In this document: positions 1-5,539 of the stretch, piece by piece
How positions within the stretch are numbered: the first letter of the stretch is position 1
Layout of the letters: each line of letters begins with the position of its first letter
DNA from: Campylobacterales bacterium
Lineage (GTDB): Bacteria > Campylobacterota > Campylobacteria > Campylobacterales > QNZT01
NCBI GenBank assembly: GCA_015662615.1
Contig: DQTU01000123.1
Span: forward strand, 1 to 6,451
Direction of reading: 5' to 3'
DNA length: 6,451 bases
The notes under the pieces: model-generated
Told to the model about the DNA's origin: nothing
The model's database searches: none
Seen by the model: the letters and a program-made list of their open reading frames with translations, nothing else
Program-made: the position numbers and the translations under genes

Positions 1-238
1 CATAATTACTCTTATAGTGGAGATAATGTGCTGAGTGTTTATGCCCATCAAGTGCTTCCTCATTTTCCCATGCTTCAAGCACGACAAAAGTAGTTGGCTT
101 ATCTTTCATTTGGTAAATGTTATACAACAAACATCCCTCTTCAACTCTTGAAGCTTGAACCATGGTTCCTAGAAGTGCTTTTAACGCTTCAATTGAGTCC
201 TCTTTTGCTATGAAAACTACTTTTTTTGTGATTGTCAT
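1..238 (-). CDS. ABM-domain (putative quinol monooxygenase-type) protein, C-terminus cut by window edge
   Basis: Reading leftward from the ATG at 238-236, an open frame of 79 codons runs off the window. It has the pattern of the antibiotic biosynthesis monooxygenase (ABM) fold: a first strand (KKVVFIAKE), a helix, then SRVEEGCLLYNIYQ, FVVLEAWENEEALDGH and HSAHYLHY near the end. Family members are usually about 95-105 residues, so perhaps 15-25 are missing. ABM proteins are small dimeric ferredoxin-like-fold proteins; some oxidise quinols or act in oxidative stress, but many have no known substrate, so a reaction cannot be assigned. The ATG overlaps the TGA of the preceding gene (ATGA). No good Shine-Dalgarno is seen, only AGG directly against the ATG, so translation probably depends on coupling to the upstream gene. 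It is the last visible gene of the antitoxin-led operon. Confidence 0.85.
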   Translation of the reverse strand, partial: MTITKKVVFIAKEDSIEALKALLGTMVQASRVEEGCLLYNIYQMKDKPTTFVVLEAWENEEALDGHKHSAHYLHYKSNY

Positions 239-1761
239 CCTACAAGTTCTTGCTTGATCTTATGCTCATCCAATCCAAGTTTTGCAACATCTGTGATACC
301 AATCGCCAATGAAAGTATCTGAGAAATATTTAAAATAGGTATTGTGATATCCCTACCAACCACACGCTCACATGACTTAACAGACTGATCCATCATAAAA
401 TGTGACTCTTTGCTGTCTACTACTAAAATCTCAGCTCCACTATCAAATGCATCTAGGGCAATATTCCCCGCTTTATTATAGGCTATTTTACTATTAGCAG
501 ATACAAGATCAAAACCATCAGCACTATTTGAGCTTCCAAATTTCACTACTTTTGCACCAATCGCAGTTAAAAGTTTTTCAGCCTCACCCTGCACTTCTGC
601 CAAATTTTCACACTCAAAACTTCCTGCATAAAATGCAACATTAAAAGCTTCAAATGAGTGCTTAAGTTCTGCTGTTACTTTTTCAATCGTGATATTGTCC
701 ATTATCGTTTCAAGAGCACAATCTTCATCTTTTTGAACTCCAAAATGAGAACATAAAACTGCTTCAGCTTTGTCATAATATGCCATGGTTTCAGGAGTAT
801 ATTTTTTAACTATTTGTGCTGGGAACTCTGCCTTTAAAGCATTGATTTTTCTAGCATTATCATTTAATGGATATTGATTACACTCTTTTTCATAAAGCCA
901 AATTCCATCTGCACAATCAATAACTTTTAAAATTGCCTCTTTTTTCTCAGGGTACTTATCTATAAGATAATCTGCATAAAGAAACATTGAATCCCCAAAA
1001 TAGTCTTGGTTATGACTTAAACTCGTAGAAGCATAATAGTCACTAATAAGGGTTTTATAATATTTAAAATCCTCTTCATCCGCAAACTCAGCTAATACTT
1101 CATGCTTAGCGATAAAATCATCTTCATTGATAATCAAATCATTAATAGCTCTAAAAGTGGAGATAGGAGTAATTTCCCAAGATGTCCCAAACAGTTCAAC
1201 CGCTTTATCAATTCCAAGAGTTGCTTTTATAGATACCCCATTTATAGCAAGCAGGGTATTGGTCTTTTTAAACTTAAATATCGGCTCAAGCTCCTGAATC
1301 TCTACAAGTAAATCTTTGACTTTTTTACTACTATCGATTTTAATCTCATGTCTTTTATAATATGCTAAAAAATCTGTCTCTGCATTGAAAAAAAATGTCC
1401 TAGTATCTAGTTTTACACTCATAGTTATCCCCTGTAAATTTTCACCAAGTATATCATAATGCTTCTTTTTTAGCTCTTGAAGTATTTCGTTTGCCTTATA
1501 AAACAGCTCATAATTTTCAATCCCCTCTTCCATGATAGGTAGATATTTTTGATGTGTCTTCCAGAGTGTTCTAGCACCCTTATCATTTCCTCGCTTTATA
1601 AGCTCGTAAGCTGTAGCCCCATTTATAAAGCCTTTACAAAGATTTTTCAACGGATGGTCTGTTTTTCTAATCGTATGCCAATAATGCTCTAAATCCTCAT
1701 GTGCTTCATAAAATTTATCATTTTCAATATCGTCTATAAACAGTTCTAAATGTTTTTTCAT
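235..1761 (-). CDS. DUF309 domain fused to DUF5644-like protein (degenerate SdhB/FrdB-like plus HdrB/CCG-like regions)
   Basis: This is a 508-residue composite. Residues about 5-75 match DUF309 (FYEAHEDLEHYW near 17-28, then CKGFINGAT and RGNDKGA). From Met114 a different protein begins, resembling the Campylobacterota DUF5644 family. Residues 115-215 follow the ferredoxin-like start of SdhB/FrdB (FFFNAETDFLAYYK, INGVSIKA, then WEITPISTFRAINDLIIN). Residues 250-312 resemble its cluster-binding C-terminal half (DYFGDSMFLYADYLID, DGIWLYEKECNQYP). Residues 345-505 follow the second CCG domain of HdrB (FNVAFYAGS, SGAEILVVD, IPILNISQILSLAIG). The expected iron-sulfur cysteines are nearly all absent; only seven cysteines exist in the whole protein (42, 283, 294, 337, 348, 384, 464). 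An electron-transfer role in the usual sense is therefore doubtful, and function is unknown. The ATG overlaps the PIN gene stop (ATGA), with GAGG 7 bases upstream. Family assignments are from memory of motifs. Confidence 0.8.
   Translation of the reverse strand: MKKHLELFIDDIENDKFYEAHEDLEHYWHTIRKTDHPLKNLCKGFINGATAYELIKRGNDKGARTLWKTHQKYLPIMEEGIENYELFYKANEILQELKKKHYDILGENLQGITMSVKLDTRTFFFNAETDFLAYYKRHEIKIDSSKKVKDLLVEIQELEPIFKFKKTNTLLAINGVSIKATLGIDKAVELFGTSWEITPISTFRAINDLIINEDDFIAKHEVLAEFADEEDFKYYKTLISDYYASTSLSHNQDYFGDSMFLYADYLIDKYPEKKEAILKVIDCADGIWLYEKECNQYPLNDNARKINALKAEFPAQIVKKYTPETMAYYDKAEAVLCSHFGVQKDEDCALETIMDNITIEKVTAELKHSFEAFNVAFYAGSFECENLAEVQGEAEKLLTAIGAKVVKFGSSNSADGFDLVSANSKIAYNKAGNIALDAFDSGAEILVVDSKESHFMMDQSVKSCERVVGRDITIPILNISQILSLAIGITDVAKLGLDEHKIKQELVG
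1420..1433 (-). promoter_or_regulatory. Internal ribosome binding site and ATG (codon 114) inside the fusion gene
   Basis: On the minus strand AGGGG (1433-1429) lies 6 bases before an in-frame ATG (1422-1420). It sits exactly where the DUF5644-like part begins (MSVKLDTRTFFFNAETD). It is one of the best Shine-Dalgarno and start combinations in the operon. It suggests either that the second half is also made as a separate 395-residue protein, or that two formerly separate genes were joined. Which of these holds is inference. Confidence 0.6.
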
Positions 1762-2186
1762 GCCAAAACCTCACTGCAAAACTCTTCACTACTCATCATT
1801 TTAAGCTCTTTAGAGATGAAGTTTTTATCATTTGAGATAATCAAATCACACCCAACATTTTGTGCCAATATATACTGCATGGTATCTTCTAGGTCTTTAT
1901 AATCACTATCGGATTTCATTAAGTTGCAAGTTTGGATTACTTCTTTGTTTGAAAATTCTATAATTTTTAGAGTTTGGTTTATATCCATTATCTGTTCAAG
2001 TGCCAAAGATTTATCTCTCTTTGAAAGAATATAATAAATGGTAGTGATGATATCAGAACTCGTAAAAAGCTCTATCCCTTGGTTTATGATATAAGCATGT
2101 GTATTTAAACTAAACTGATGAAAAACTCTCTTGTCATCAAAAATATCTACAATAATATTTGTATCAAAAAATATCTTTTTATACAT
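1758..2186 (-). CDS. PIN-domain ribonuclease toxin (VapC-like, PIN_3 type)
   Basis: This 142-residue protein has the order of a PIN nuclease. It starts with IFFDTNIIVDIF (Asp8, Asn10, Asp14), followed by a middle helix region TSSDIITTIYYILSK. It then has DYKDLEDTMQYILAQ (acidic residues 98-101) and the final strand DLIISNDKNF (Asp120). These acidic residues normally bind Mg2+ or Mn2+ for cleavage of RNA, often tRNA or rRNA in VapC toxins. The usual second-position Glu is not evident in SSDIITTIYY; some PIN_3 proteins show the same pattern. The start codon lies inside the end of the antitoxin gene (8-base overlap), the standard antitoxin-first order. Its own ribosome binding site is weak (AAGG about 10 bases upstream), so coupled translation is likely. 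The stop overlaps the next gene start. The target is unknown. Confidence 0.88.
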   Translation of the reverse strand: MYKKIFFDTNIIVDIFDDKRVFHQFSLNTHAYIINQGIELFTSSDIITTIYYILSKRDKSLALEQIMDINQTLKIIEFSNKEVIQTCNLMKSDSDYKDLEDTMQYILAQNVGCDLIISNDKNFISKELKMMSSEEFCSEVLA

Positions 2187-2412
2187 CCATATTTGCCTTG
2201 ATTTCTTGTATTGTTAAATCTCCAAAAAGACCACTAGCACTCCCAGCTATTCGCTTTAATGCTTCTAACTTTTTTCTCTTCGAAATATCTGCATAACTCT
2301 TTTCTATCATCTCTTGAATCACAGCCGTCATAGATTTACCCTTATCTTTGGCTAACTCTTCTAAATGTTCCGCAACTTCATCATCAAAAACAAAATTTTT
2401 TCTTACAGTCAT
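2179..2412 (-). CDS. Ribbon-helix-helix antitoxin of the PIN-toxin pair
   Basis: This 77-residue protein has an N-terminal half that reads as a ribbon-helix-helix DNA-binding fold: a strand at about 2-9 (TVRKNFVF), a helix at about 11-24 (EVAEHLEELAKDKG), then a helix at about 27-40 (MTAVIQEMIEKSYA). The tail (residues 44-77) is charged and then ends in GLFGDLTIQEIKANMDV, typical of the flexible part that wraps and neutralises a toxin. It is first in the operon, before the PIN gene. The start is supported by AAGGAG (2424-2419) 6 bases upstream of the ATG. Such antitoxins usually repress their own promoter, and a candidate operator overlaps the -10 box just upstream. The VapB-like role is inferred from fold and position. 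Confidence 0.87.
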   Translation of the reverse strand: MTVRKNFVFDDEVAEHLEELAKDKGKSMTAVIQEMIEKSYADISKRKKLEALKRIAGSASGLFGDLTIQEIKANMDV

Positions 2413-2435
2413 ATCAAGCTCCTTTATGTAAAAAC

Positions 2436-2461
2436 TTTTATGTATAGATTATACCATAAAA
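2436..2461. promoter_or_regulatory. Near-palindrome, candidate antitoxin operator
   Basis: The left arm TTTTATGTATA (2436-2446) and right arm TATACCATAAAA (2450-2461) are inverted around GAT, differing by one inserted base. A further copy of TTTATGTA (2423-2430) repeats the one at 2437-2444, 14 bases apart. The palindrome covers the -10 and start of the antitoxin promoter and reaches within 6 bases of the thiL extended -10 box. Autoregulation by the RHH antitoxin is the simplest reading. It is inferred, and AT-rich DNA forms such arms easily. Confidence 0.5.
2448..2456 (-). promoter_or_regulatory. Extended -10 promoter of the toxin-antitoxin operon
   Basis: On the minus strand TGGTATAAT (2456-2448) is a perfect TGn-TATAAT extended -10 box. 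The predicted transcription start is near 2441, giving a leader of about 28 bases that contains AAGGAG before the antitoxin ATG. No clear -35 is seen, as is usual for housekeeping promoters in Campylobacterota. Confidence 0.7.
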
Positions 2462-2466
2462 ACTTC

Positions 2467-2475
2467 TGCTATAAT
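2467..2475 (+). promoter_or_regulatory. Extended -10 promoter of thiL-truD
   Basis: TGCTATAAT is a perfect extended -10 box. Counting 7 bases from its last T puts the transcription start at 2482, the A of the thiL ATG, so the message is probably leaderless. There is no Shine-Dalgarno before that ATG. Confidence 0.7.
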
Positions 2476-2481
2476 ATTCAC

Positions 2482-3300
2482 ATGGACAAAGAATCTCATT
2501 TTATCTCACTTTTTAACAACAAACATATCGGTGATGATGGTGCAGTCATAGATGACATGGTCTATTCAAAAGACCTATTTTGCGAAGATATTCACTTCAA
2601 ACTCTCGTGGATGAGTTTGGAGCAAATCGCTTATAAAAGTATGATTATCAACATATCAGATGCAATTGTGATGAATGCCAAGCCACTATATGCACTCATC
2701 GGTATTAAAATCCCCTCCTCTTTTTCAACCACTCAAATGCAATCCTTATCAAAGGGATTTTTAAGAGCTTCCAAAGAGTACAATTTTGAGATAATTGGTG
2801 GCGATACAGTTGCAGGAGATAAGCTTGATATATCTATAACCATCATTTCAAAAAGTAAAAATCCAACATTTAGAAGAGATTTAAAGATGGAAGATTTAGT
2901 TGCATTTACTGGAGAGTTAGGAAATGTCAAAAAAGATTTAGATAAATTACTTGCAGGAGATAAAATTGATGGAAATTCAAAATTTATAACTCCAAAACTC
3001 AGAGCCGATTTTTTCTATGAAGCTTCAAAACATATCCATGGGGCTTTAGATATTTCCGATGGATTAAGTAAAGATTTATCAAGGCTTTCAAAGCTAAATA
3101 GTGTTGGTTTTGAGTTTTTTACCCCTTTAAAAGAAGATATTTTATGTAGTGGAGAAGAGTATGAGATACTTTTTACCTTTGATAGGGGAAATTTAGATAT
3201 TATAAAGGATATTGCAAAAAAACATGAATTAGACATAACAGTTTTTGCAAAAGTCATTAAAGGCTCGTACGAGTCTGAGTGTAAAGAAAATCATTTTTAG
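2482..3300 (+). CDS. thiL: Thiamine-monophosphate kinase
   Basis: It phosphorylates thiamine monophosphate to thiamine diphosphate with ATP, the last step of cofactor synthesis in the cytoplasm. Family motifs appear in order: GDDGAVI (17-23), EDIHF (35-39), YKSMIINISDAIVMNAKP (51-68), IIGGDTVAG (104-112), TGELG (143-147), ALDISDGLSKDL (188-199) and SGEEYEILFTF (223-233). The acidic residues of these motifs bind Mg2+ and nucleotide. At 272 residues it is shorter than E. coli ThiL (about 325), mainly between SDGL and the EEYE motif and at the C-terminus. The start at 2482 was chosen because the frame further upstream (to 2365) would run through the promoter and antisense to the antitoxin and has no family similarity. 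No ribosome binding site precedes it. truD follows after 8 bases, and the thiL stop region supplies its Shine-Dalgarno. Confidence 0.93.
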   Translation: MDKESHFISLFNNKHIGDDGAVIDDMVYSKDLFCEDIHFKLSWMSLEQIAYKSMIINISDAIVMNAKPLYALIGIKIPSSFSTTQMQSLSKGFLRASKEYNFEIIGGDTVAGDKLDISITIISKSKNPTFRRDLKMEDLVAFTGELGNVKKDLDKLLAGDKIDGNSKFITPKLRADFFYEASKHIHGALDISDGLSKDLSRLSKLNSVGFEFFTPLKEDILCSGEEYEILFTFDRGNLDIIKDIAKKHELDITVFAKVIKGSYESECKENHF

Positions 3301-3311
3301 GAATTTTTGTG
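3299..3311 (+). promoter_or_regulatory. Ribosome binding site and GTG start of truD
   Basis: AGGAA (3299-3303) overlaps the thiL TAG and lies 5-6 bases before GTG at 3309, so the non-ATG start is well supported. The tight spacing suggests translational coupling with thiL. Confidence 0.7.
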
Positions 3312-4397
3312 GATAGACTATTTTACTTAAGCCATGGTGCGATAAATATACACTTTTCAAAGAACAATAAAGACTTTGTTGTCAGCGAAATACCCCTTTA
3401 TGAGTTTAGCGGAGAGGGCGAACACCTCATACTAAAAATTAGAAAAAAAGACCTCACAACTTGGGATATGTTGAAAAAACTTGGAGATGCGACAGGTGTC
3501 AAGATGCGAGATTTTGGATATGCGGGACTCAAAGACAAAGATGGCATGACAGTGCAAAACATCAGCATGCCCAAAAAACTTGAACACACTCTGGAAAATT
3601 TTCAACATCCAAATATTAAGATACTGGAGCGAACTTACCACAAAAATAAACTAAAAACTGGACACTTAAAAGGAAACCGTTTTTTCATCCGTCTTAAAAA
3701 AGTAAATCCAACAGATGCACAAAAACTAAAACAAGTTCTAAAAACGATGAAAAAAGAGGGATTTCCAAACTATTTCGGCTATCAAAGATTTGGTCGAGAT
3801 GGAGACAATTACGATAGAGGTCGAGGGATTTTAGAAGGTAAAATCAAAGAGCGAAACAAAAAAATGCGAAACTTTTTCATTTCAGCATATCAAAGTCATC
3901 TATTTAACCTATGGCTAAGTAAACGAATAGAGATAAGCAGACTTTTTGCTTCATTTAACGAAAAAGAGTTGTTTGAACTTTTCAACTTTCCAAAAGAGGT
4001 TATCAAACAGATGAAATCTCAAAAAAACTTTTTCAAGATACTTCCCGGAGAAACGATGCACCATTATCCACATGGCAGAGTTTTTATCTGTGAAGATATA
4101 GATGCAGAGTCACAAAGATTTGCAGATAGAGATATAACAGTGGCAGGACTACTTCCGGGATACAAGACAAGCGTCTCTTCAGGGCTAGCTGGAAATTTTG
4201 AAAAAGATTTTACAAAAGAGTGTGAACCTTTTATCGAGAAGATGAACGGAACAAGACGCTTTGCATGGATTTGGGCAGATAATATCGAGTCCACCTACAA
4301 AGAGGATGAAGCATGGTTTGAATTTAGTTTTTCTCTGCCAAAAGGAAGTTATGCGACTGTGTTTTTGGAAGAGTTAACACATCAAATAGAGCGTTAG
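3309..4397 (+). CDS. truD: tRNA pseudouridine(13) synthase TruD
   Basis: It isomerises uridine 13 of tRNA (tRNA-Glu in E. coli) to pseudouridine. The protein is 362 residues, close to E. coli TruD (349). Motifs: DFVVSEIP (22-29), GYAGLKDKDGMTVQ (70-83) with Asp76 as the likely catalytic nucleophile, LKGNRFFIRL (120-129), FPNYFGYQRFG (152-162), and ISAYQSHLFNLWLSKR (191-206). The TruD insertion region follows, and the late segment with GTRRFAW and FSFSLPKGSYATVFLEEL (339-356) is typical of the family C-terminus. The gene starts with GTG behind a good Shine-Dalgarno and is cotranscribed with thiL, an arrangement I recall from other Campylobacterota. Its stop overlaps the stop of the opposite-strand RNase T2 gene by 4 bases, so no intrinsic terminator fits between them. 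Confidence 0.95.
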   Translation: MDRLFYLSHGAINIHFSKNNKDFVVSEIPLYEFSGEGEHLILKIRKKDLTTWDMLKKLGDATGVKMRDFGYAGLKDKDGMTVQNISMPKKLEHTLENFQHPNIKILERTYHKNKLKTGHLKGNRFFIRLKKVNPTDAQKLKQVLKTMKKEGFPNYFGYQRFGRDGDNYDRGRGILEGKIKERNKKMRNFFISAYQSHLFNLWLSKRIEISRLFASFNEKELFELFNFPKEVIKQMKSQKNFFKILPGETMHHYPHGRVFICEDIDAESQRFADRDITVAGLLPGYKTSVSSGLAGNFEKDFTKECEPFIEKMNGTRRFAWIWADNIESTYKEDEAWFEFSFSLPKGSYATVFLEELTHQIER

Positions 4398-5101
4398 CGT
4401 TTACTAAAGCCTGCTTTATCAACTTTACCTTTTTGACATCCACCTTGGGCATTTTTAGCACCTTTTAATAGTTTAGAGATATCCATACTTTTTGAAATTT
4501 CACCCGATAGATTTATTTGGATCTCGGTGATGAGTCCTTTATGACACATCATCTTTACTTTTCTTCCCGTACCTTTTCCAAAACTTTTATCAAAAGCTTG
4601 CATCAACTCTTTTTTGGTTAAAACTTTTCCCATTTTTTTAGCAAAAAGATTAGCGACGGCAGAGTTGTTAACTTGGTCTATCAAAGAGATAGAGTCTTCA
4701 AAATACAGATCCGCACTTTTACCATAACAAGTTCCATGTTTTTTCCACTCATGTTTATGTAATCCACTTTTGGCTGCGGGCATCACTCTGAGTAAATCAT
4801 TATAAAGTTTTTTATCAAGCCATACTTTTTTATCACCTCTGCAATTTACACGATTTCTCGGTTGTGGCCAAAGACCATGGAGGGTAAAGTGTGAAGAGGT
4901 ATAGGCGTTTAAGTCTACATTTCTACACTCTCTTTTATTTCGGTGGGTTTCGCAAAAGGCATTTTGCCAACTGAGCGCTAAAAGATTGTTTGTTGATACT
5001 TTTGAAACATACTGTTTGCTGCCATCCTGTTTATTTTGAGTATAGGCAAATGCACCGATTGAAAGTAGGACTGAAAATAGGATTATTGATAGTTTTTTCA
5101 T
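4394..5101 (-). CDS. Secreted ribonuclease T2 family protein
   Basis: The protein is 235 residues with a clear signal peptide: MKK, a hydrophobic stretch (about 4-17), and a likely cleavage after AFA at residue 19. Export to the periplasm or outside is expected. Both T2 active-site motifs are intact: HFTLHGLWPQ (71-80, catalytic His75) and HEWKKHGTC (117-125, His117, Glu118, His122). Six cysteines in the mature part (50, 59, 87, 125, 186, 222) fit disulfide bonds. Enzymes of this family cut single-stranded RNA through a 2',3'-cyclic phosphate, with little base preference; E. coli RNase I is the periplasmic example. Here a role in scavenging external RNA for nucleotides or phosphate is plausible but unproven. 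The start has AAGGA (5111-5107) 5 bases upstream. The gene is monocistronic in this view. Confidence 0.93.
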   Translation of the reverse strand: MKKLSIILFSVLLSIGAFAYTQNKQDGSKQYVSKVSTNNLLALSWQNAFCETHRNKRECRNVDLNAYTSSHFTLHGLWPQPRNRVNCRGDKKVWLDKKLYNDLLRVMPAAKSGLHKHEWKKHGTCYGKSADLYFEDSISLIDQVNNSAVANLFAKKMGKVLTKKELMQAFDKSFGKGTGRKVKMMCHKGLITEIQINLSGEISKSMDISKLLKGAKNAQGGCQKGKVDKAGFSKR

Positions 5102-5123
5102 TGTATTCCTTGGCTAAAGCATA

Positions 5124-5132
5124 AGTATACCA
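5124..5132 (-). promoter_or_regulatory. Extended -10 promoter of the RNase T2 gene
   Basis: On the minus strand TGGTATACT (5132-5124) is an extended -10 box. The predicted start is near 5117, giving a leader of about 16 bases holding AAGGA. It is back to back with the plus-strand promoter 16 bases away. Confidence 0.6.
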
Positions 5133-5148
5133 ACTTAATTTAATATTC

Positions 5149-5157
5149 TGCTATAAT
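5149..5157 (+). promoter_or_regulatory. Extended -10 promoter of the helical-protein/cvfB operon
   Basis: TGCTATAAT is a perfect extended -10 box inside the 12-mer TTCTGCTATAAT, which also occurs before thiL. The predicted transcription start (5164) is one base before the ATG at 5165, so the first gene looks leaderless. No Shine-Dalgarno is present. Confidence 0.7.
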
Positions 5158-5164
5158 CCCCTTC

Positions 5165-5539
5165 ATGTATACAGAAAAACAGATAGAAAAATATAAATTT
5201 ATTAAATATACAAGAGAGTTAGAGCGATTTGTCAACCGTGTTGTAAGTTTTTTTCAAAAAGAGAATGCCACAAGGGAGCGATTTATTGAGCTTCGTGATA
5301 GGATATTTCAGCCGTTGGATAATATCGAAAAAGTTGAGTTAAACAACCATTATCATATCGAGCTTGAAAAGTTTGTTGAGATTACAGCCAATTTACCCGA
5401 GAGTACAAAAGAGATGGAAGAGATTCAAAAAAACACACTTCATCAAGCAAACAGGCTTAGGATGATCAAGCGGAAAAAGAACACAACAAAAGATAAACAT
5501 AGAAAAAGAGCAATTGAAAATGAGGAGAGGCTCTATTGA
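5165..5539 (+). CDS. Uncharacterised charged helical protein
   Basis: I do not recognise this 124-residue protein. It has no signal peptide or membrane segment and is rich in Lys, Arg and Glu. Pattern suggests nearly all helix: about 3-40, 41-60 and 64-103, with some coiled-coil character (EKQIEKYKF, TRELERFVNRVVSFF), and a very basic stretch KRKKNTTKDKHRKR (101-114) that could bind nucleic acid. It is the first gene of an operon; its TGA overlaps the TTG start of the S1-domain gene, and its last codons hold that gene's Shine-Dalgarno (AGGAG). Coupled synthesis with an RNA-binding protein makes a shared RNA-related role possible, but this is inference from context only. The start codon sits at the predicted transcription start. 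Confidence 0.75.
   Translation: MYTEKQIEKYKFIKYTRELERFVNRVVSFFQKENATRERFIELRDRIFQPLDNIEKVELNNHYHIELEKFVEITANLPESTKEMEEIQKNTLHQANRLRMIKRKKNTTKDKHRKRAIENEERLY
5523..5538 (+). promoter_or_regulatory. Ribosome binding site and TTG start of the cvfB-like gene
   Basis: AGGAG (5523-5527) lies 8 bases before TTG at 5536. The TTG overlaps the upstream TGA (TTGA). The next in-frame ATG comes only at codon 45, beyond much of the first S1 domain, so TTG is the likely start. Confidence 0.7.

Noticed and set aside
1102..1311. Plus-strand open frame of 69 codons
   Set aside because: It lies antisense inside the fusion gene, with no ribosome binding site or recognisable motif.
2423..2444. TTTATGTA repeats considered as a tandem repeat or attachment site for a mobile cassette
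   Set aside because: Only two short copies, no matching copy at the other end of the toxin-antitoxin pair, and no integrase or transposase in the window.
2365..2481. Upstream extension of the thiL frame to an ATG at 2365
   Set aside because: It would run antisense to the antitoxin start and through both promoters, and its 39 residues show no ThiL similarity; the ATG at 2482 fits the family start and the -10 box.
2733..3257. Minus-strand open frames inside thiL
   Set aside because: Shadow frames of a well-supported gene; composition reflects the complement of thiL codons.
3398..3641. Two minus-strand open frames inside truD
   Set aside because: They overlap each other and conserved truD motifs; no independent support.
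4064..4294. Minus-strand open frame inside the 3' part of truD
   Set aside because: Shadow frame with no ribosome binding site or protein similarity.
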